DNA of 64,000 nucleotides from Desulfobacteraceae bacterium (lineage in GTDB: Bacteria; Desulfobacterota; Desulfobacteria; Desulfobacterales; Desulfobacteraceae): contig JADGEQ010000009.1 of NCBI GenBank assembly GCA_016744295.1, positions 62,001 to 126,000 on the forward strand, read 5' to 3'. The position numbers were made by a program, and so were the translations under genes. Shown here piece by piece: positions 53,587 to 62,650 of this stretch; position 1 is the first letter of the stretch, and each line of letters begins with the position of its first letter. Under the pieces are notes generated by a model that was given only the letters and a program-made list of their open reading frames with translations, had not been told where the DNA came from and made no database searches.

Positions 53587-54459
53587 TTGAAATTTTTTTT
53601 TGCAATGGTTATATCCATTAGTTTGACTTCTTCTGTTTTTGCCGTTTCGGAAAAGGAATTGTTCGAAAAGGGAGTCAGTTGTTTAAAGCAGGACAAATAC
53701 CAGGAGGCGGTGACTGCCTTTTCCGAATTGATCAAGATGGCACCAGAGAATCCGGATGCCTATAAAAACAGGGGCGTGGCCTATATGAAATTAAATTTAT
53801 ATGATCAGGCCATAGCGGATTTTGAGCGTACAAAAGAGATTATGCCCTCTTTAAAGGGTCTTCACAGCAATCTGGGGGTGGCCTGGTATTATAAATCAGA
53901 TTATCCAAAAGCCATTGAAAATTATAAACAAGAAATTCTTTTATCTCCAGATAACCATTTTGCCTATTTTAACCGGGCGATTTGTCTGTATGAGCTAAAA
54001 GAGTACGACAAAAGCCTTGAAGATATTGCCAAAACCCTTGAACTTTTACCGGGATTTTATCTTGCGCTCTGTTTAAAAGGGGATCTTTATACAAAGATGA
54101 ACCAGCTTCAACAGGCGAAACATGCCTATGAAGCGGCAATTTCCATTGATCCTGACCCGGTTTATGCCAGGGAACAGCTTGCTGGCCTGAACGATGGTGT
54201 CCTGCCCGGGGGGGGTGTCACTTATGAGCTTCAATCTGGCGCCTTTCAGCTGCGAGACAATGCTGAGAAAATGCAGGAAAAACTTGCGAAAAACGGATAT
54301 AAGGCAAAAATTCTTGTCGTGACAAGGCCTGGACAAATTATCTGGTATCTGGTGAGGTCAGGCATTTATTCCAGTAAAAATGAAGCCCAAGCAGATAAAA
54401 ACACCCTGAAACAGGATCTGAGAATTGATTCTATTGTCAGGCCCTCTGGTAAGTTTTAA
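53587..54459 (+). CDS. TPR-repeat protein with C-terminal SPOR domain
   Basis: 290 residues from TTG 53587, with GGAG 7 bases upstream. A signal peptide (KFFFAMVISISLTSSVFA) is followed by about five TPR units (from SEKELFEKGVSCLKQDKYQE to AKHAYEAAISIDPDPVYARE). A short Gly-rich linker (LPGGG) leads into a SPOR-type domain (VTYELQSGAFQLRDNAEKMQ, IIWYLVRSGIYSSKNEAQAD). SPOR domains bind denuded septal peptidoglycan glycans, so the protein is probably periplasmic and linked to cell division or wall remodelling. The nucleoside transporter gene follows 53 bases later. Confidence 0.85.
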   Translation: MKFFFAMVISISLTSSVFAVSEKELFEKGVSCLKQDKYQEAVTAFSELIKMAPENPDAYKNRGVAYMKLNLYDQAIADFERTKEIMPSLKGLHSNLGVAWYYKSDYPKAIENYKQEILLSPDNHFAYFNRAICLYELKEYDKSLEDIAKTLELLPGFYLALCLKGDLYTKMNQLQQAKHAYEAAISIDPDPVYAREQLAGLNDGVLPGGGVTYELQSGAFQLRDNAEKMQEKLAKNGYKAKILVVTRPGQIIWYLVRSGIYSSKNEAQADKNTLKQDLRIDSIVRPSGKF

Positions 54460-54512
54460 TCGAACATTTGGAAACGTTTAATATGGCAACATTTAATATG
54501 ATTGGGGAATAA

Positions 54513-55820
54513 ATGGATATCTATAATTTGGTTAGTTTTACCGGTATTTTTGGATTGCTGACCATTGCGTGGTTTATATCACGGTTTGTTTTTAAAAATA
54601 TCCAGAAGATAAACTGGCATTTGCTGGGCTGGTCTCTTGGGCTGCAATTTATTTTTGCCCTGTTCATTTTTGTGGTTCCTGCAGGTGTCACTCTGTTCCA
54701 AACCATAAATGATCTGGCAGTAATCGTGCTTGGGACCGCTTCTGCCGGGGCAAGCTTTGTTTTTGGCTCCCTGGCTTTACCGCCCGGGGTGGAAGGGTCC
54801 CTTGGTTTCATCCTTGCGTTCCAGGCATTTCCCACCATTATCTTTTTCTCCGCCCTGGTTTCTGTGTTGTATTATTACAACGTTTTGCCCTTTATTATCC
54901 AGCAGTTTGCCAAGCTTTTTACGCGGGTGATGCGAATTTCCGGTGCCGAAGCCCTTTGTGCAGCCAGCAACATATTTGTTGGAATTGAGTCGGTCTTTAC
55001 CATCAAACCCCATATCGATAAAATGACACGATCTGAATTGTGCACCATCCTTACAGCCGGAATGGCCACGGTGGCATCAAACGTTCTGGCATTGTATGTG
55101 TTTACCCTGCAGGGACTATTTCCCTCCATCGCTGGCCATCTTATTTCTGCATCCTTTTTATCTGCCCCGGCAGCCCTTGTGATGTCCAAGCTGCTATTTC
55201 CTGAAACCGGTACCCCCCAAACCCTTGGCAGGGTGGTGGACATCCATTATGAGCGGGATGCAAATCTTTTTGAAGCCATTATTAACGGTTCCGCATCCGG
55301 GCTTAAGGTGATTTTCAGTATTGTGGCGCTTTTAATTGCTGTGATGGGGCTTGTGGCATTGGTGGATCTGATACTTGGAAGTGCCGGCAATCTGGTCAAT
55401 CAATGGATCGGCACCACCGTACAGTGGTCTATAAAAGATTTTCTGGGCTATCTATTTTATCCTTTTACCCTGATCATTGGTGTTCCCCTTGGAGATGCTG
55501 ACATTATTTCCCGGATTCTAGGCGAGAGGATCATTCTGACAGAGGTGGCCTCCTATCAGGATCTTGCCCTGGCCATCACCAATAATAGCCTTATTCACCC
55601 TCGGTCTGCAGTTGTGGCTTCCTATGCCCTGTGCGGATTTGCTCATGTGGCCTCAATGGCCATTTTTGTGGGGGGGATTGCCGCCCTTGCCCCCGAACGA
55701 ACGGCTGCCATATCTGCTGTTGCCGTCAAAGCTTTGGTCGCTGCAACATTTGCCTGTCTTTTGACGGCTTGTGTGGCAGGTACATTTTACACCAACACCA
55801 GCCTGTTGCTGGGAAATTAA
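54513..55820 (+). CDS. Concentrative nucleoside transporter (NupC/CNT family)
   Basis: 435 residues with about ten hydrophobic segments. Core CNT motifs are present: FILAFQAFPTIIFFSALVSV, SGAEALCAASNIFVGIESVF, TILTAGMATVASNVLALYVF and SYALCGFAHVASMAIFVGGI. It imports nucleosides with H+ or Na+ across the inner membrane. The Glu in FVGIES and the Asn in SNIF match nucleoside-binding positions of the family. The spacing to rsmG is 35 bases, so the TPR, transporter and rsmG genes could share a transcript. Confidence 0.92.
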   Translation: MDIYNLVSFTGIFGLLTIAWFISRFVFKNIQKINWHLLGWSLGLQFIFALFIFVVPAGVTLFQTINDLAVIVLGTASAGASFVFGSLALPPGVEGSLGFILAFQAFPTIIFFSALVSVLYYYNVLPFIIQQFAKLFTRVMRISGAEALCAASNIFVGIESVFTIKPHIDKMTRSELCTILTAGMATVASNVLALYVFTLQGLFPSIAGHLISASFLSAPAALVMSKLLFPETGTPQTLGRVVDIHYERDANLFEAIINGSASGLKVIFSIVALLIAVMGLVALVDLILGSAGNLVNQWIGTTVQWSIKDFLGYLFYPFTLIIGVPLGDADIISRILGERIILTEVASYQDLALAITNNSLIHPRSAVVASYALCGFAHVASMAIFVGGIAALAPERTAAISAVAVKALVAATFACLLTACVAGTFYTNTSLLLGN

Positions 55821-55855
55821 GAATATTTAGAAGGATATATAGAAGGATAATTAAA

Positions 55856-56524
55856 ATGGGTAATTTACCGGCAAATCCCGGAATGCAGGAATTTTGTGGT
55901 CGTCTGAAATCAGGAAGTGAGAAAATAGCAGTGGATATTACACAAGAGCAGATCTCCCTGATGGCTGCCCATGGAGCCGAGCTGATCCGATGGAATAAAA
56001 AAATTAATTTAACTGCCATTGTTGATCCTCTGGCCATGGCTGAAAAGCATTTTATTGACGCCATTGCAGTTTTGCCCTTTCTCGGACAGGAAAAAAAAAT
56101 AATGGATATGGGAACCGGCGGGGGATTCCCCTCCATCCCTTTGAAAATTATGAATCCTTCCCTTGGGTTTGTGCTGGTGGATGCATCCAGGAAAAAGGTC
56201 AATTTTTTAAAACATGTGATCCGGATCCTGGGACTGGAAAATATTGAAGCGGTTCATTCCAGGGTGGAGGATTTGGCCTTTGATGATACCCATGCCAAAC
56301 GTTATGATGCGGTCATATCCAGAGCTTTTGCCGGGCTTGAAAAGTTTGTGGGATTTGCGTTTCCATTGCTCAAACCCGAAGGGAAAATATATGCCCTCAA
56401 GGGGAAGCAGGCGCCCGAAGAGATAACCCCGGCACTCGAATCGCAATTTGAGATCAGAACAGATCATTATCAGCTTCCCTTTGAAAAATCCGACCGGTAT
56501 ATGATTCAGCTGACAGCACGATAA
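55856..56524 (+). CDS. rsmG: 16S rRNA (guanine527-N7)-methyltransferase RsmG
   Basis: 222 residues from ATG 55856, with AAGGA 9 bases upstream. The family features are LIRWNKKINLTAIVDPLAMA, EKHFIDAIAVLPF, the SAM-binding IMDMGTGGGFPSIPLKI, LVDASRKKVNFLKHVIR, and VISRAFAGLEKFVGFAFPL. It methylates N7 of G527 in 16S rRNA using SAM. In many bacteria rsmG follows mnmG; here it follows a transporter gene. The C-terminus YQLPFEKSDRYMIQLTAR is intact. Confidence 0.94.
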   Translation: MGNLPANPGMQEFCGRLKSGSEKIAVDITQEQISLMAAHGAELIRWNKKINLTAIVDPLAMAEKHFIDAIAVLPFLGQEKKIMDMGTGGGFPSIPLKIMNPSLGFVLVDASRKKVNFLKHVIRILGLENIEAVHSRVEDLAFDDTHAKRYDAVISRAFAGLEKFVGFAFPLLKPEGKIYALKGKQAPEEITPALESQFEIRTDHYQLPFEKSDRYMIQLTAR

Positions 56525-56572
56525 TTTATTCCGGGCACAATACCAAGAACCTAGGGCCAAATCGATAATCCA

Positions 56573-56624
56573 TAAAAAAAGCGAGAACAAAGCTGCCAAT
56601 ATTTTATGCGGCTTTGTTCTCGCT
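56573..56624 (-). terminator. Rho-independent terminator of the second EF-G gene
   Basis: AGCGAGAACAAAGC (56580-56593) pairs with GCTTTGTTCTCGCT (56611-56624), a perfect 14-base stem with a 17-base loop that may pair further. On the minus strand it is followed by seven U residues (56574-56580 complement). It lies 37 bases after the EF-G stop and 49 bases after rsmG on the other strand. Confidence 0.85.
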
Positions 56625-56660
56625 ATGTTTGGTGCTAATTTTTCTCTGTAGTTCTATTGT

Positions 56661-58730
56661 TTAGGCTTCTTTTTCTGCATTCACCCTTTCAATTATCTTT
56701 TTGGAAAGATCACCCGGAACTTCGTCATAATGCTCAAATTCCATGGTAAAGGTTCCACGCCCACCGGTCATGGAGCTTAAATCTGGTGCATACCTGAGTA
56801 TTTCAGACATGGGAACAAGGGCATTGATGATCTGTTTATCATCTTCGGAATCCATACCCAGCACACGGCCGCGTCTGGAGTTCATATCCCCCATGATATC
56901 TCCTGTGGCATCTTCCGGCACTTTAATCGAAACCTTCATGATGGGTTCCAGCAACGCCGCCCTGGCGTCTTTGGCTGCATTTTTAAAGGCAATGGAGCCT
57001 GCAGTTTTAAAGGCCATTTCAGACGAGTCAACCGAATGGTAAGAACCAAAGTCCACGGTAACCCTGAAATCAACACAGGGGAAACCCGCAAGAATACCTG
57101 CTGTTGAACTTTCCCTTACACCGGCTTCAACAGCCGGGATATAGTTTTTCGGAATAACACCGCCTACAATTTTATCTACAAATTCAAACCCGCTCCCCTT
57201 GGGCAGGGGCTCAAGAACGATCCAGCAATCGCCAAACTGGCCATGGCCACCGGACTGTTTTTTATGTTTACCCTGAACACGGATCTTTTTCTTGAATGTT
57301 TCCCTATATGCCACCTTGGGTGTGGCGATTTCCATGCCCACGTTGAATTTTCTTTGGATTTTATCCGCAGTGGTTTCAATGTGAACCAGGCCGCGGCCGG
57401 AAAGAATGGTCTCTTTTGTCTCTTCTTCCCGCCTGAGCTGTAGACCTGTATCCTCTTCTAAAATTTTGCGGATCGCCTCATGGATTTTGTCTTCATCATT
57501 TTTAGATTTGGGTGAAATGGCAAAGGAAATAACCGGCGGCATGGGAGACGGGGATGGAATTTGAATCTCTTTGCCCAGGGTTAGGGTATCACCTGTCAAT
57601 GTGTCCTTGAGTTTGGCAACGGCCACAATGGAACCGGGGATTGCACTGGTGATGGATTTTTGTTCCTTGCCTGCAATTTCCAATAGCTGGGAGAATCTTT
57701 CCTTGGAATCCTTGGTAACATTAAGGATATTGCCTTCCTTGCCCAGACTCCCGGAAATCACCCGGAAAAGAGATAGACGCCCTGCATAGGGATCAACGAT
57801 GGTGGCAAAAACAAATCCGCAGAATTCTGCGTCAGGATCAGGTGAAACTACCACCTGTTCACCATTTTCATCTGTTGCTGTCCAGTCTCCTCGATCCAGT
57901 GGGGAGGGCATATAATCATTGATAAAATTAAATATTGTATCTATGCCGATCATCTTGGTTGCGGAGGTGCAGATGGCCGGGTAGAACTCGGCATCAAGAA
58001 CTCCCTGACGGAAGGTGATCTTGAGTTCATCTTCACTGATCTCTTCCCCTTCCAAATATTTTTCAAGAAGATCATCATTGAGTTCAGCAATGTTCTCAAT
58101 GAATTCTTCCTTTGCCAATGCCATTTCATCGGCCATGTCAGCTGGAATATCAATCCTTGTGGCTTTGCCGTCAGCATCGTATTGATAGGCCATTCCAGAA
58201 ACAATATTGACAAGTCCTTTAAAATCATCTTCCATGCCAATGGGATAGCAAATGGGAATAACTTTTTTTTTCAGGGCTGTGTTACAGGCGGTAATACAGG
58301 TATCAAAATCAGATCTTTCCCTGTCCAGTTTGTTGACAATTACAACTCCGGGTAAATTGTATTCAAGGGCGCAGGCGCCGGCTTCCTCTGTCATGGCAGA
58401 AGGCCCGCCTACTCCGTCAATGACAAACCCCATGCCATCGGCAACGGGGAAACAGGTTTTAGCAGCTGAGAAGAAGTTTTGATCACCAGGAGTATCCATC
58501 AACGTAATTGTATGTTTGTTGTGGGTATATTTTATAAAAGATGTATTGATACTCTGCTGTTTTTTGGTTTCTTCAGGCTGAAAATCCATAACAGTATTGC
58601 CTTCTTCCACCTTTCCAAGGCGGTTGGTGATCCCTGCTTTAAAAAGCATAGCCTCAGCAAGAGTAGTCTTGCCTGCACCTCCATGCCCTGCCAGAGCCAC
58701 ATTCCTCATGGTTTTGATATCTTCTGTCAT
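56661..58730 (-). CDS. Divergent elongation factor G paralogue
   Basis: 689 residues from ATG 58730, with AAGGAG five bases upstream (GTG 58733 is too close). Domains match EF-G: G1 ALAGHGGAGKTTLAEAMLF, G4 IVNKLDRERSDFD, and domain [22 protein letters not shown]. The G3 motif is DTPGDQNFFSAAK, so the His that activates water for GTP hydrolysis in EF-G (DTPGH) is Asp. Domain IV and the C-terminus are conserved, for example MNSRRGRVLGMDSE. This places it in a divergent EF-G group (EFG II or spdEFG2 type), in which a recycling or stress role rather than translocation is plausible. It lies 42 bases after tlyA on the same strand. Confidence 0.88.
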   Translation of the reverse strand: MTEDIKTMRNVALAGHGGAGKTTLAEAMLFKAGITNRLGKVEEGNTVMDFQPEETKKQQSINTSFIKYTHNKHTITLMDTPGDQNFFSAAKTCFPVADGMGFVIDGVGGPSAMTEEAGACALEYNLPGVVIVNKLDRERSDFDTCITACNTALKKKVIPICYPIGMEDDFKGLVNIVSGMAYQYDADGKATRIDIPADMADEMALAKEEFIENIAELNDDLLEKYLEGEEISEDELKITFRQGVLDAEFYPAICTSATKMIGIDTIFNFINDYMPSPLDRGDWTATDENGEQVVVSPDPDAEFCGFVFATIVDPYAGRLSLFRVISGSLGKEGNILNVTKDSKERFSQLLEIAGKEQKSITSAIPGSIVAVAKLKDTLTGDTLTLGKEIQIPSPSPMPPVISFAISPKSKNDEDKIHEAIRKILEEDTGLQLRREEETKETILSGRGLVHIETTADKIQRKFNVGMEIATPKVAYRETFKKKIRVQGKHKKQSGGHGQFGDCWIVLEPLPKGSGFEFVDKIVGGVIPKNYIPAVEAGVRESSTAGILAGFPCVDFRVTVDFGSYHSVDSSEMAFKTAGSIAFKNAAKDARAALLEPIMKVSIKVPEDATGDIMGDMNSRRGRVLGMDSEDDKQIINALVPMSEILRYAPDLSSMTGGRGTFTMEFEHYDEVPGDLSKKIIERVNAEKEA

Positions 58731-58772
58731 CACTGCTCCTTTGAATAATTGATAAAATTTAAATAATAAAAT

Positions 58773-59546
58773 TCAAATAATAGCGCTGTCTGTTTTTCCT
58801 TGGAAGGTAAGGGATATGATATATTCCTCGTTTCCTTTGGGACCCAGAATAGGGGAGGGCACCACATCATTGACCGTGTATCCCCTGGTTTTGAAAAAAG
58901 ACTGAATATCCTCAATCACCTTTTTCCTAATTTCCGGATCCTTTACAACACCACCCTTGCCGACATTTTCCTTTCCTGCTTCAAATTGGGGTTTGATCAG
59001 CGCCAAAACCCCGGTACTTTCCCGCATAAATTTTTCAGCTGAGGGAATAACTGTTTTAAGTGAGATAAATGAGGTATCTGCCACCACCATATCCACTGAT
59101 TCATTAATTATTTCATAGGCCAGATGGCGGATATTGCTTCGTTCGATGACCACTACCCGATCATCTTGCCTTAATTTCCAGTCAAGTTGCCCATATCCCA
59201 CATCCACGGCATAGACTTTTTTTGCCCCGAACTGAAGTAAACAGTCGGTAAATCCGCCCGTGGATGCACCAATATCCAGACAGATAAGATTTTTCACACA
59301 TATGGGAAAACTTTTCAAGGCTTTTTCAAGTTTTAACCCGCCCCGGCTGACATAGGGATTGTCATCTTGTTTAACCAGGATGGGTGAAAAGGGATCCACC
59401 AGCGAACCGGGCTTGTCAACCAAAATGTTGTTTACCAGAACCTTGCCGGCCATGATCATGGCTTTTGCCCGGTGCCGGGAATGTATCAATCCGTTTTCAA
59501 CCAGAACCAGGTCCAGCCTTTTTTTAAGCGTCTTTTTTGATGCCAT
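58773..59546 (-). CDS. tlyA: TlyA family rRNA 2'-O-methyltransferase / S4-domain protein
   Basis: 257 residues. An N-terminal S4 RNA-binding domain (KKRLDLVLVENGLIHSRHRA, IMAGKVLVNNILVDKPG) precedes an FtsJ-like methyltransferase with YVSRGGLKLEKALKSF, CLDIGASTGGFTDCLLQFGA, VYAVDVGYGQLDWKLRQDDR and LALIKPQFEAGKENVG. TlyA methylates ribose at 16S C1409 and 23S C1920 in Mycobacterium; here the target is inferred. It overlaps dxs by 23 bases, as in many deltaproteobacteria. Confidence 0.9.
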   Translation of the reverse strand: MASKKTLKKRLDLVLVENGLIHSRHRAKAMIMAGKVLVNNILVDKPGSLVDPFSPILVKQDDNPYVSRGGLKLEKALKSFPICVKNLICLDIGASTGGFTDCLLQFGAKKVYAVDVGYGQLDWKLRQDDRVVVIERSNIRHLAYEIINESVDMVVADTSFISLKTVIPSAEKFMRESTGVLALIKPQFEAGKENVGKGGVVKDPEIRKKVIEDIQSFFKTRGYTVNDVVPSPILGPKGNEEYIISLTFQGKTDSAII

Positions 59547-61476
59547 CTGTTTTAAACCCTAATAAATTAGAACCCGTCAAATTTAAATCCAAATCAAATC
59601 CGGCCAATTCTAAGCCTGCTTTTACAATGGCATCAGCATCCACCCCATAATCTTTTTTTAATATCTCCTGGGGACCATGCTCAACAAACTTGTCATCAAT
59701 ACCGATTCGTTTAAACTGAAGACCTGTTATGCCCTTATCTGCATACATCTCCATAACGGCAGATCCAAAGCCACCAGCCAATACATGCTCTTCAACGGTA
59801 ATTATCTTTTTGATTCTGTCCGCTTTTTCCACCAAAAGGGCAGTGTCAAGGGGCTTTACAAACCGAGCGTTAATGAGAGTGGCACAAATGCCCTTAAGGG
59901 CCAGTTCTTTTGCGGCCAGGACTGCCTCAGCAACAGATTGGCCAATGGCAATGATCATGAGATCAGCCCCCTCCTGGACCACCCGTCCCTTGCCAATTTC
60001 AACGGGTTTAATCTCTTGTTGGATTTCAACGCCCTGTCCCTTACCCCGGGGATATCTCAGGGCAATGGGACCATTGTGATTTATGGCGGTCAAAAGCATC
60101 CTGGCCAGTTCGTTTTCATCCATGGGCGACATAATGGTCATGTTTGGCATACTTCTCAGGAATGAAAAATCAAATAATCCATGGTGGGTGGGACCATCTT
60201 CCCCCACAATCCCCCCACGGTCAATGGCAAAAACCACAGGGTGGGCATCAATGCATACATCATGGAGAATTTGGTCGTAGGCCCGCTGGAGAAAAGTAGA
60301 ATAAATAGCCACCACCGGTTTTAGCCCCTTGGAGGCAAGGCCGGCGGAAAATGTAACCGCATGTTGTTCGGCAATGCCCACATCGATAAATCGGTCTTTG
60401 TATAATTTTGAAAATTCTGTTAATCCGGTTCCTTCGGGCATGGCAGCCGTTACCGCAACTATTGTTTTGTTTGTTTTTGCAAATCGAACCATATGGGTGC
60501 CAAAAACCTGGGTGTAGGAGGGCACGCAATCAGTAACTTTATTGCTTTTACCCGTATCAACGGCAAAGGAGCCCACACCGTGAAAATAGACAGGATTTTT
60601 TTCAGCAGGCGCATACCCTTTGCCCTTGGTGGTTGTCACATGAAGTAGCACCGGGGAGTCCGGATTTTTGATGTTGGTCAAAATATCAATCAAATGGTCC
60701 AGGTTATGGCCGTCGATGGGACCGAAATAATCAAAATTAAAGGCCTCAAACAGCATGCCCGGGGTCACAAAAGTTTTAAAAGATTCTTCCCAGCGTTTGG
60801 CAATTCCATACATGTCCTCACCGATTTTGGGGAGAGATTTTAAAAATGCGCCAAACTGGTTTCGCATGCTCTGGAGATATTTGGCAGATAAGGTCCGGCT
60901 TAAATAGGATGACAGGGCACCCACGTTGGCAGAAATGGACATGTCATTGTCATTGAGGATTACAATGAGTTTTCGTTTCAGATCCCCGGCCTGGTTCAAC
61001 CCTTCGTAGGCAAGGCCAGCTGTCATGGATCCGTCACCAATGACGGAAATCACATCTGAATCGTCCTGGTTCAGGTCTTTTGCATAACAGATTCCAAGCC
61101 CGGCGGAAATGGAGGTTGAAGAATGACCCACGGTAAAGCCGTCATAGTCACTTTCCTTCATCTTTGTAAATCCGGAAATTCCCTTGTACTGTCGCAGGGT
61201 ATCAAACTGCTGGTTTCTTCCGGTGAGAAGTTTGTGTGCATAGGCCTGGTGGCCAACGTCCCATATCAGCGTGTCCTTTGGAAGATCAAACACATAGTGG
61301 ATAGCCAGGGTAAGCTCAACAGCTCCCAGACTGGAGGCAAGATGTCCCCCGTTTTTGGAAACCACATCAATGATCCTGTTGCGGATTTGGGCCGCCAGCA
61401 AAGGCAACTCTTTGCGTGACAATTTTTTAATATCACCGGAAGTTTTTATTTGTTCAAGCAAACTCAATGGTTCCAA
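59524..61476 (-). CDS. dxs: 1-Deoxy-D-xylulose-5-phosphate synthase
   Basis: 650 residues. The N-terminal thiamine-diphosphate part has NGGHLASSLGAVELTLAIHY, LIWDVGHQAYAHKLLTGR, GHSSTSISAGLGICYA and VIGDGSMTAGLAYEGLNQAG. The transketolase middle shows VGIAEQHAVTFSAGLASKGL and DRGGIVGEDGPTHHGLFDFS. It condenses pyruvate and glyceraldehyde-3-phosphate, the first step of the MEP isoprenoid pathway. It sits 12 bases after ispA. The C-terminus extends a little past the usual end (NLTGSNLLGFKTDGIKKDA). Confidence 0.96.
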   Translation of the reverse strand: MEPLSLLEQIKTSGDIKKLSRKELPLLAAQIRNRIIDVVSKNGGHLASSLGAVELTLAIHYVFDLPKDTLIWDVGHQAYAHKLLTGRNQQFDTLRQYKGISGFTKMKESDYDGFTVGHSSTSISAGLGICYAKDLNQDDSDVISVIGDGSMTAGLAYEGLNQAGDLKRKLIVILNDNDMSISANVGALSSYLSRTLSAKYLQSMRNQFGAFLKSLPKIGEDMYGIAKRWEESFKTFVTPGMLFEAFNFDYFGPIDGHNLDHLIDILTNIKNPDSPVLLHVTTTKGKGYAPAEKNPVYFHGVGSFAVDTGKSNKVTDCVPSYTQVFGTHMVRFAKTNKTIVAVTAAMPEGTGLTEFSKLYKDRFIDVGIAEQHAVTFSAGLASKGLKPVVAIYSTFLQRAYDQILHDVCIDAHPVVFAIDRGGIVGEDGPTHHGLFDFSFLRSMPNMTIMSPMDENELARMLLTAINHNGPIALRYPRGKGQGVEIQQEIKPVEIGKGRVVQEGADLMIIAIGQSVAEAVLAAKELALKGICATLINARFVKPLDTALLVEKADRIKKIITVEEHVLAGGFGSAVMEMYADKGITGLQFKRIGIDDKFVEHGPQEILKKDYGVDADAIVKAGLELAGFDLDLNLTGSNLLGFKTDGIKKDA

Positions 61477-61488
61477 CCTTTGTTTTGT

Positions 61489-62433
61489 TTAACGGTCACG
61501 GTCAATAATATACTGGGCAATGGCCCGTAAAGGATCGGCATTTTTATCAAATCCTTCAATGGCTGTCAGGGAAGTTTCAATCAATCCGCTTGCATAATCC
61601 TTTGATTTGTCAAGACCTAGGATGGCCGGAAAGGTCATTTTGTCATGCAAGAGGTCTGAGCCGATGGCTTTTCCCATGATTTCAGGATCACCTTCCACAT
61701 TTAAAATGTCGTCCATAACCTGGAAGGCAAGGCCGATATTGTCGGCATAATTCATAAGACACGCAAGTTGTTGGGGTTCGGCTTCCACACTCAAAGCGCC
61801 AGCTTCCACACTGACACATATCATCCTGCCGGTTTTCAGGCCATGTATTTTTTTAAGATGCTCTAAAAGCCTTTCTTTATTCCAACCATTTTTTTCTCCA
61901 TTTTTACCGGCAATGGAAAGGGCTTGCATGTCCAGCATCTGTCCCTCCACCATTCCGTTGACACCAGCAGCATCAGAAATCCTCCCCACAAGCTCAAGCA
62001 GGATGGATTTGTCCGGATAAAATTCAAACAAAGATTCGGGCCGGGTCAATACATGGAAGGCATGGGTCAAAAGGCCGTCACCTGCCAGAATGGCCGTGGC
62101 TTCGGAAAATTTTTTATGGCAGGTGGGAAGCCCCCGCCTCAAATCGTCATCATCCATGGCCGGCAGGTCATCGTGGATCAAAGAATAGGTGTGGATCATT
62201 TCAATGGCACAGCAGGCGGGCAGGGCAGTGAGTATATTTTTTCCACATGCCTTTGCTGCGGCCAGTCCCAGTATCGGCCTGATCCGTTTCCCTCCGGCCA
62301 TGAGGGAATGTCCCATGGCCTGAACCAATTCAAGGTTAGGATCAAGCTGGCCGAGTATTTTTTCAAGACAGCTTTCCACAAGGGATTTGTTTTCTTTTAG
62401 ATACGCAGATAAATCAAATGAAAGCTTATTCAT
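61489..62433 (-). CDS. ispA: Polyprenyl (farnesyl/geranylgeranyl) diphosphate synthase
   Basis: 314 residues from ATG 62433. The first Asp-rich motif is SLIHDDLPAMDDDDLRRGLP and the second is AFQVMDDILNVEGDPEIMGK. The substrate-binding GGKRIRPILGLAAAKACG is near the N-terminus. Lengths of side chains before the first motif favour farnesyl diphosphate synthase (IspA), but exact product length is not certain. It extends IPP/DMAPP to C15 (or C20). Its start overlaps xseB by 8 bases, the common xseB-ispA-dxs arrangement. Confidence 0.93.
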   Translation of the reverse strand: MNKLSFDLSAYLKENKSLVESCLEKILGQLDPNLELVQAMGHSLMAGGKRIRPILGLAAAKACGKNILTALPACCAIEMIHTYSLIHDDLPAMDDDDLRRGLPTCHKKFSEATAILAGDGLLTHAFHVLTRPESLFEFYPDKSILLELVGRISDAAGVNGMVEGQMLDMQALSIAGKNGEKNGWNKERLLEHLKKIHGLKTGRMICVSVEAGALSVEAEPQQLACLMNYADNIGLAFQVMDDILNVEGDPEIMGKAIGSDLLHDKMTFPAILGLDKSKDYASGLIETSLTAIEGFDKNADPLRAIAQYIIDRDR

Positions 62434-62650
62434 TGTCAAAGGGCTCTTCCTTAAGGGACCCGTCATTGCCCCGGGTTAACTGGGTTATTTTTTTTTCTGT
62501 TTGATCGAGAATGTCCAGACAATATTTGGAATGGGTGATGCCGGCTTCATATTTTTTGACCGCAAGCTCAAGGTTTAGATCCCCTGACTCCATTTCCCTG
62601 ACAATCTCTTCCAGTTGTTTTAGTGCTGTTTCAAATGTTTTTTTAGCCAT
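62426..62650 (-). CDS. xseB: Exodeoxyribonuclease VII small subunit
   Basis: 74 residues. It has the family pattern TFETALKQLEEIVREMESGD, then LNLELAVKKYEAGITHSKYC and LDILDQTEKKITQLT. It pairs with XseA, several small subunits per large one, in the cytoplasm. It overlaps the xseA stop by 8 bases and the ispA start by 8 bases, so translation is coupled both ways. Confidence 0.94.
   Translation of the reverse strand: MAKKTFETALKQLEEIVREMESGDLNLELAVKKYEAGITHSKYCLDILDQTEKKITQLTRGNDGSLKEEPFDNE

Noticed and set aside
51161-58730. The two EF-G genes as a recent tandem duplication
   Set aside because: They differ strongly in sequence, including the G3 motif, and belong to different EF-G groups, so they are ancient paralogues.
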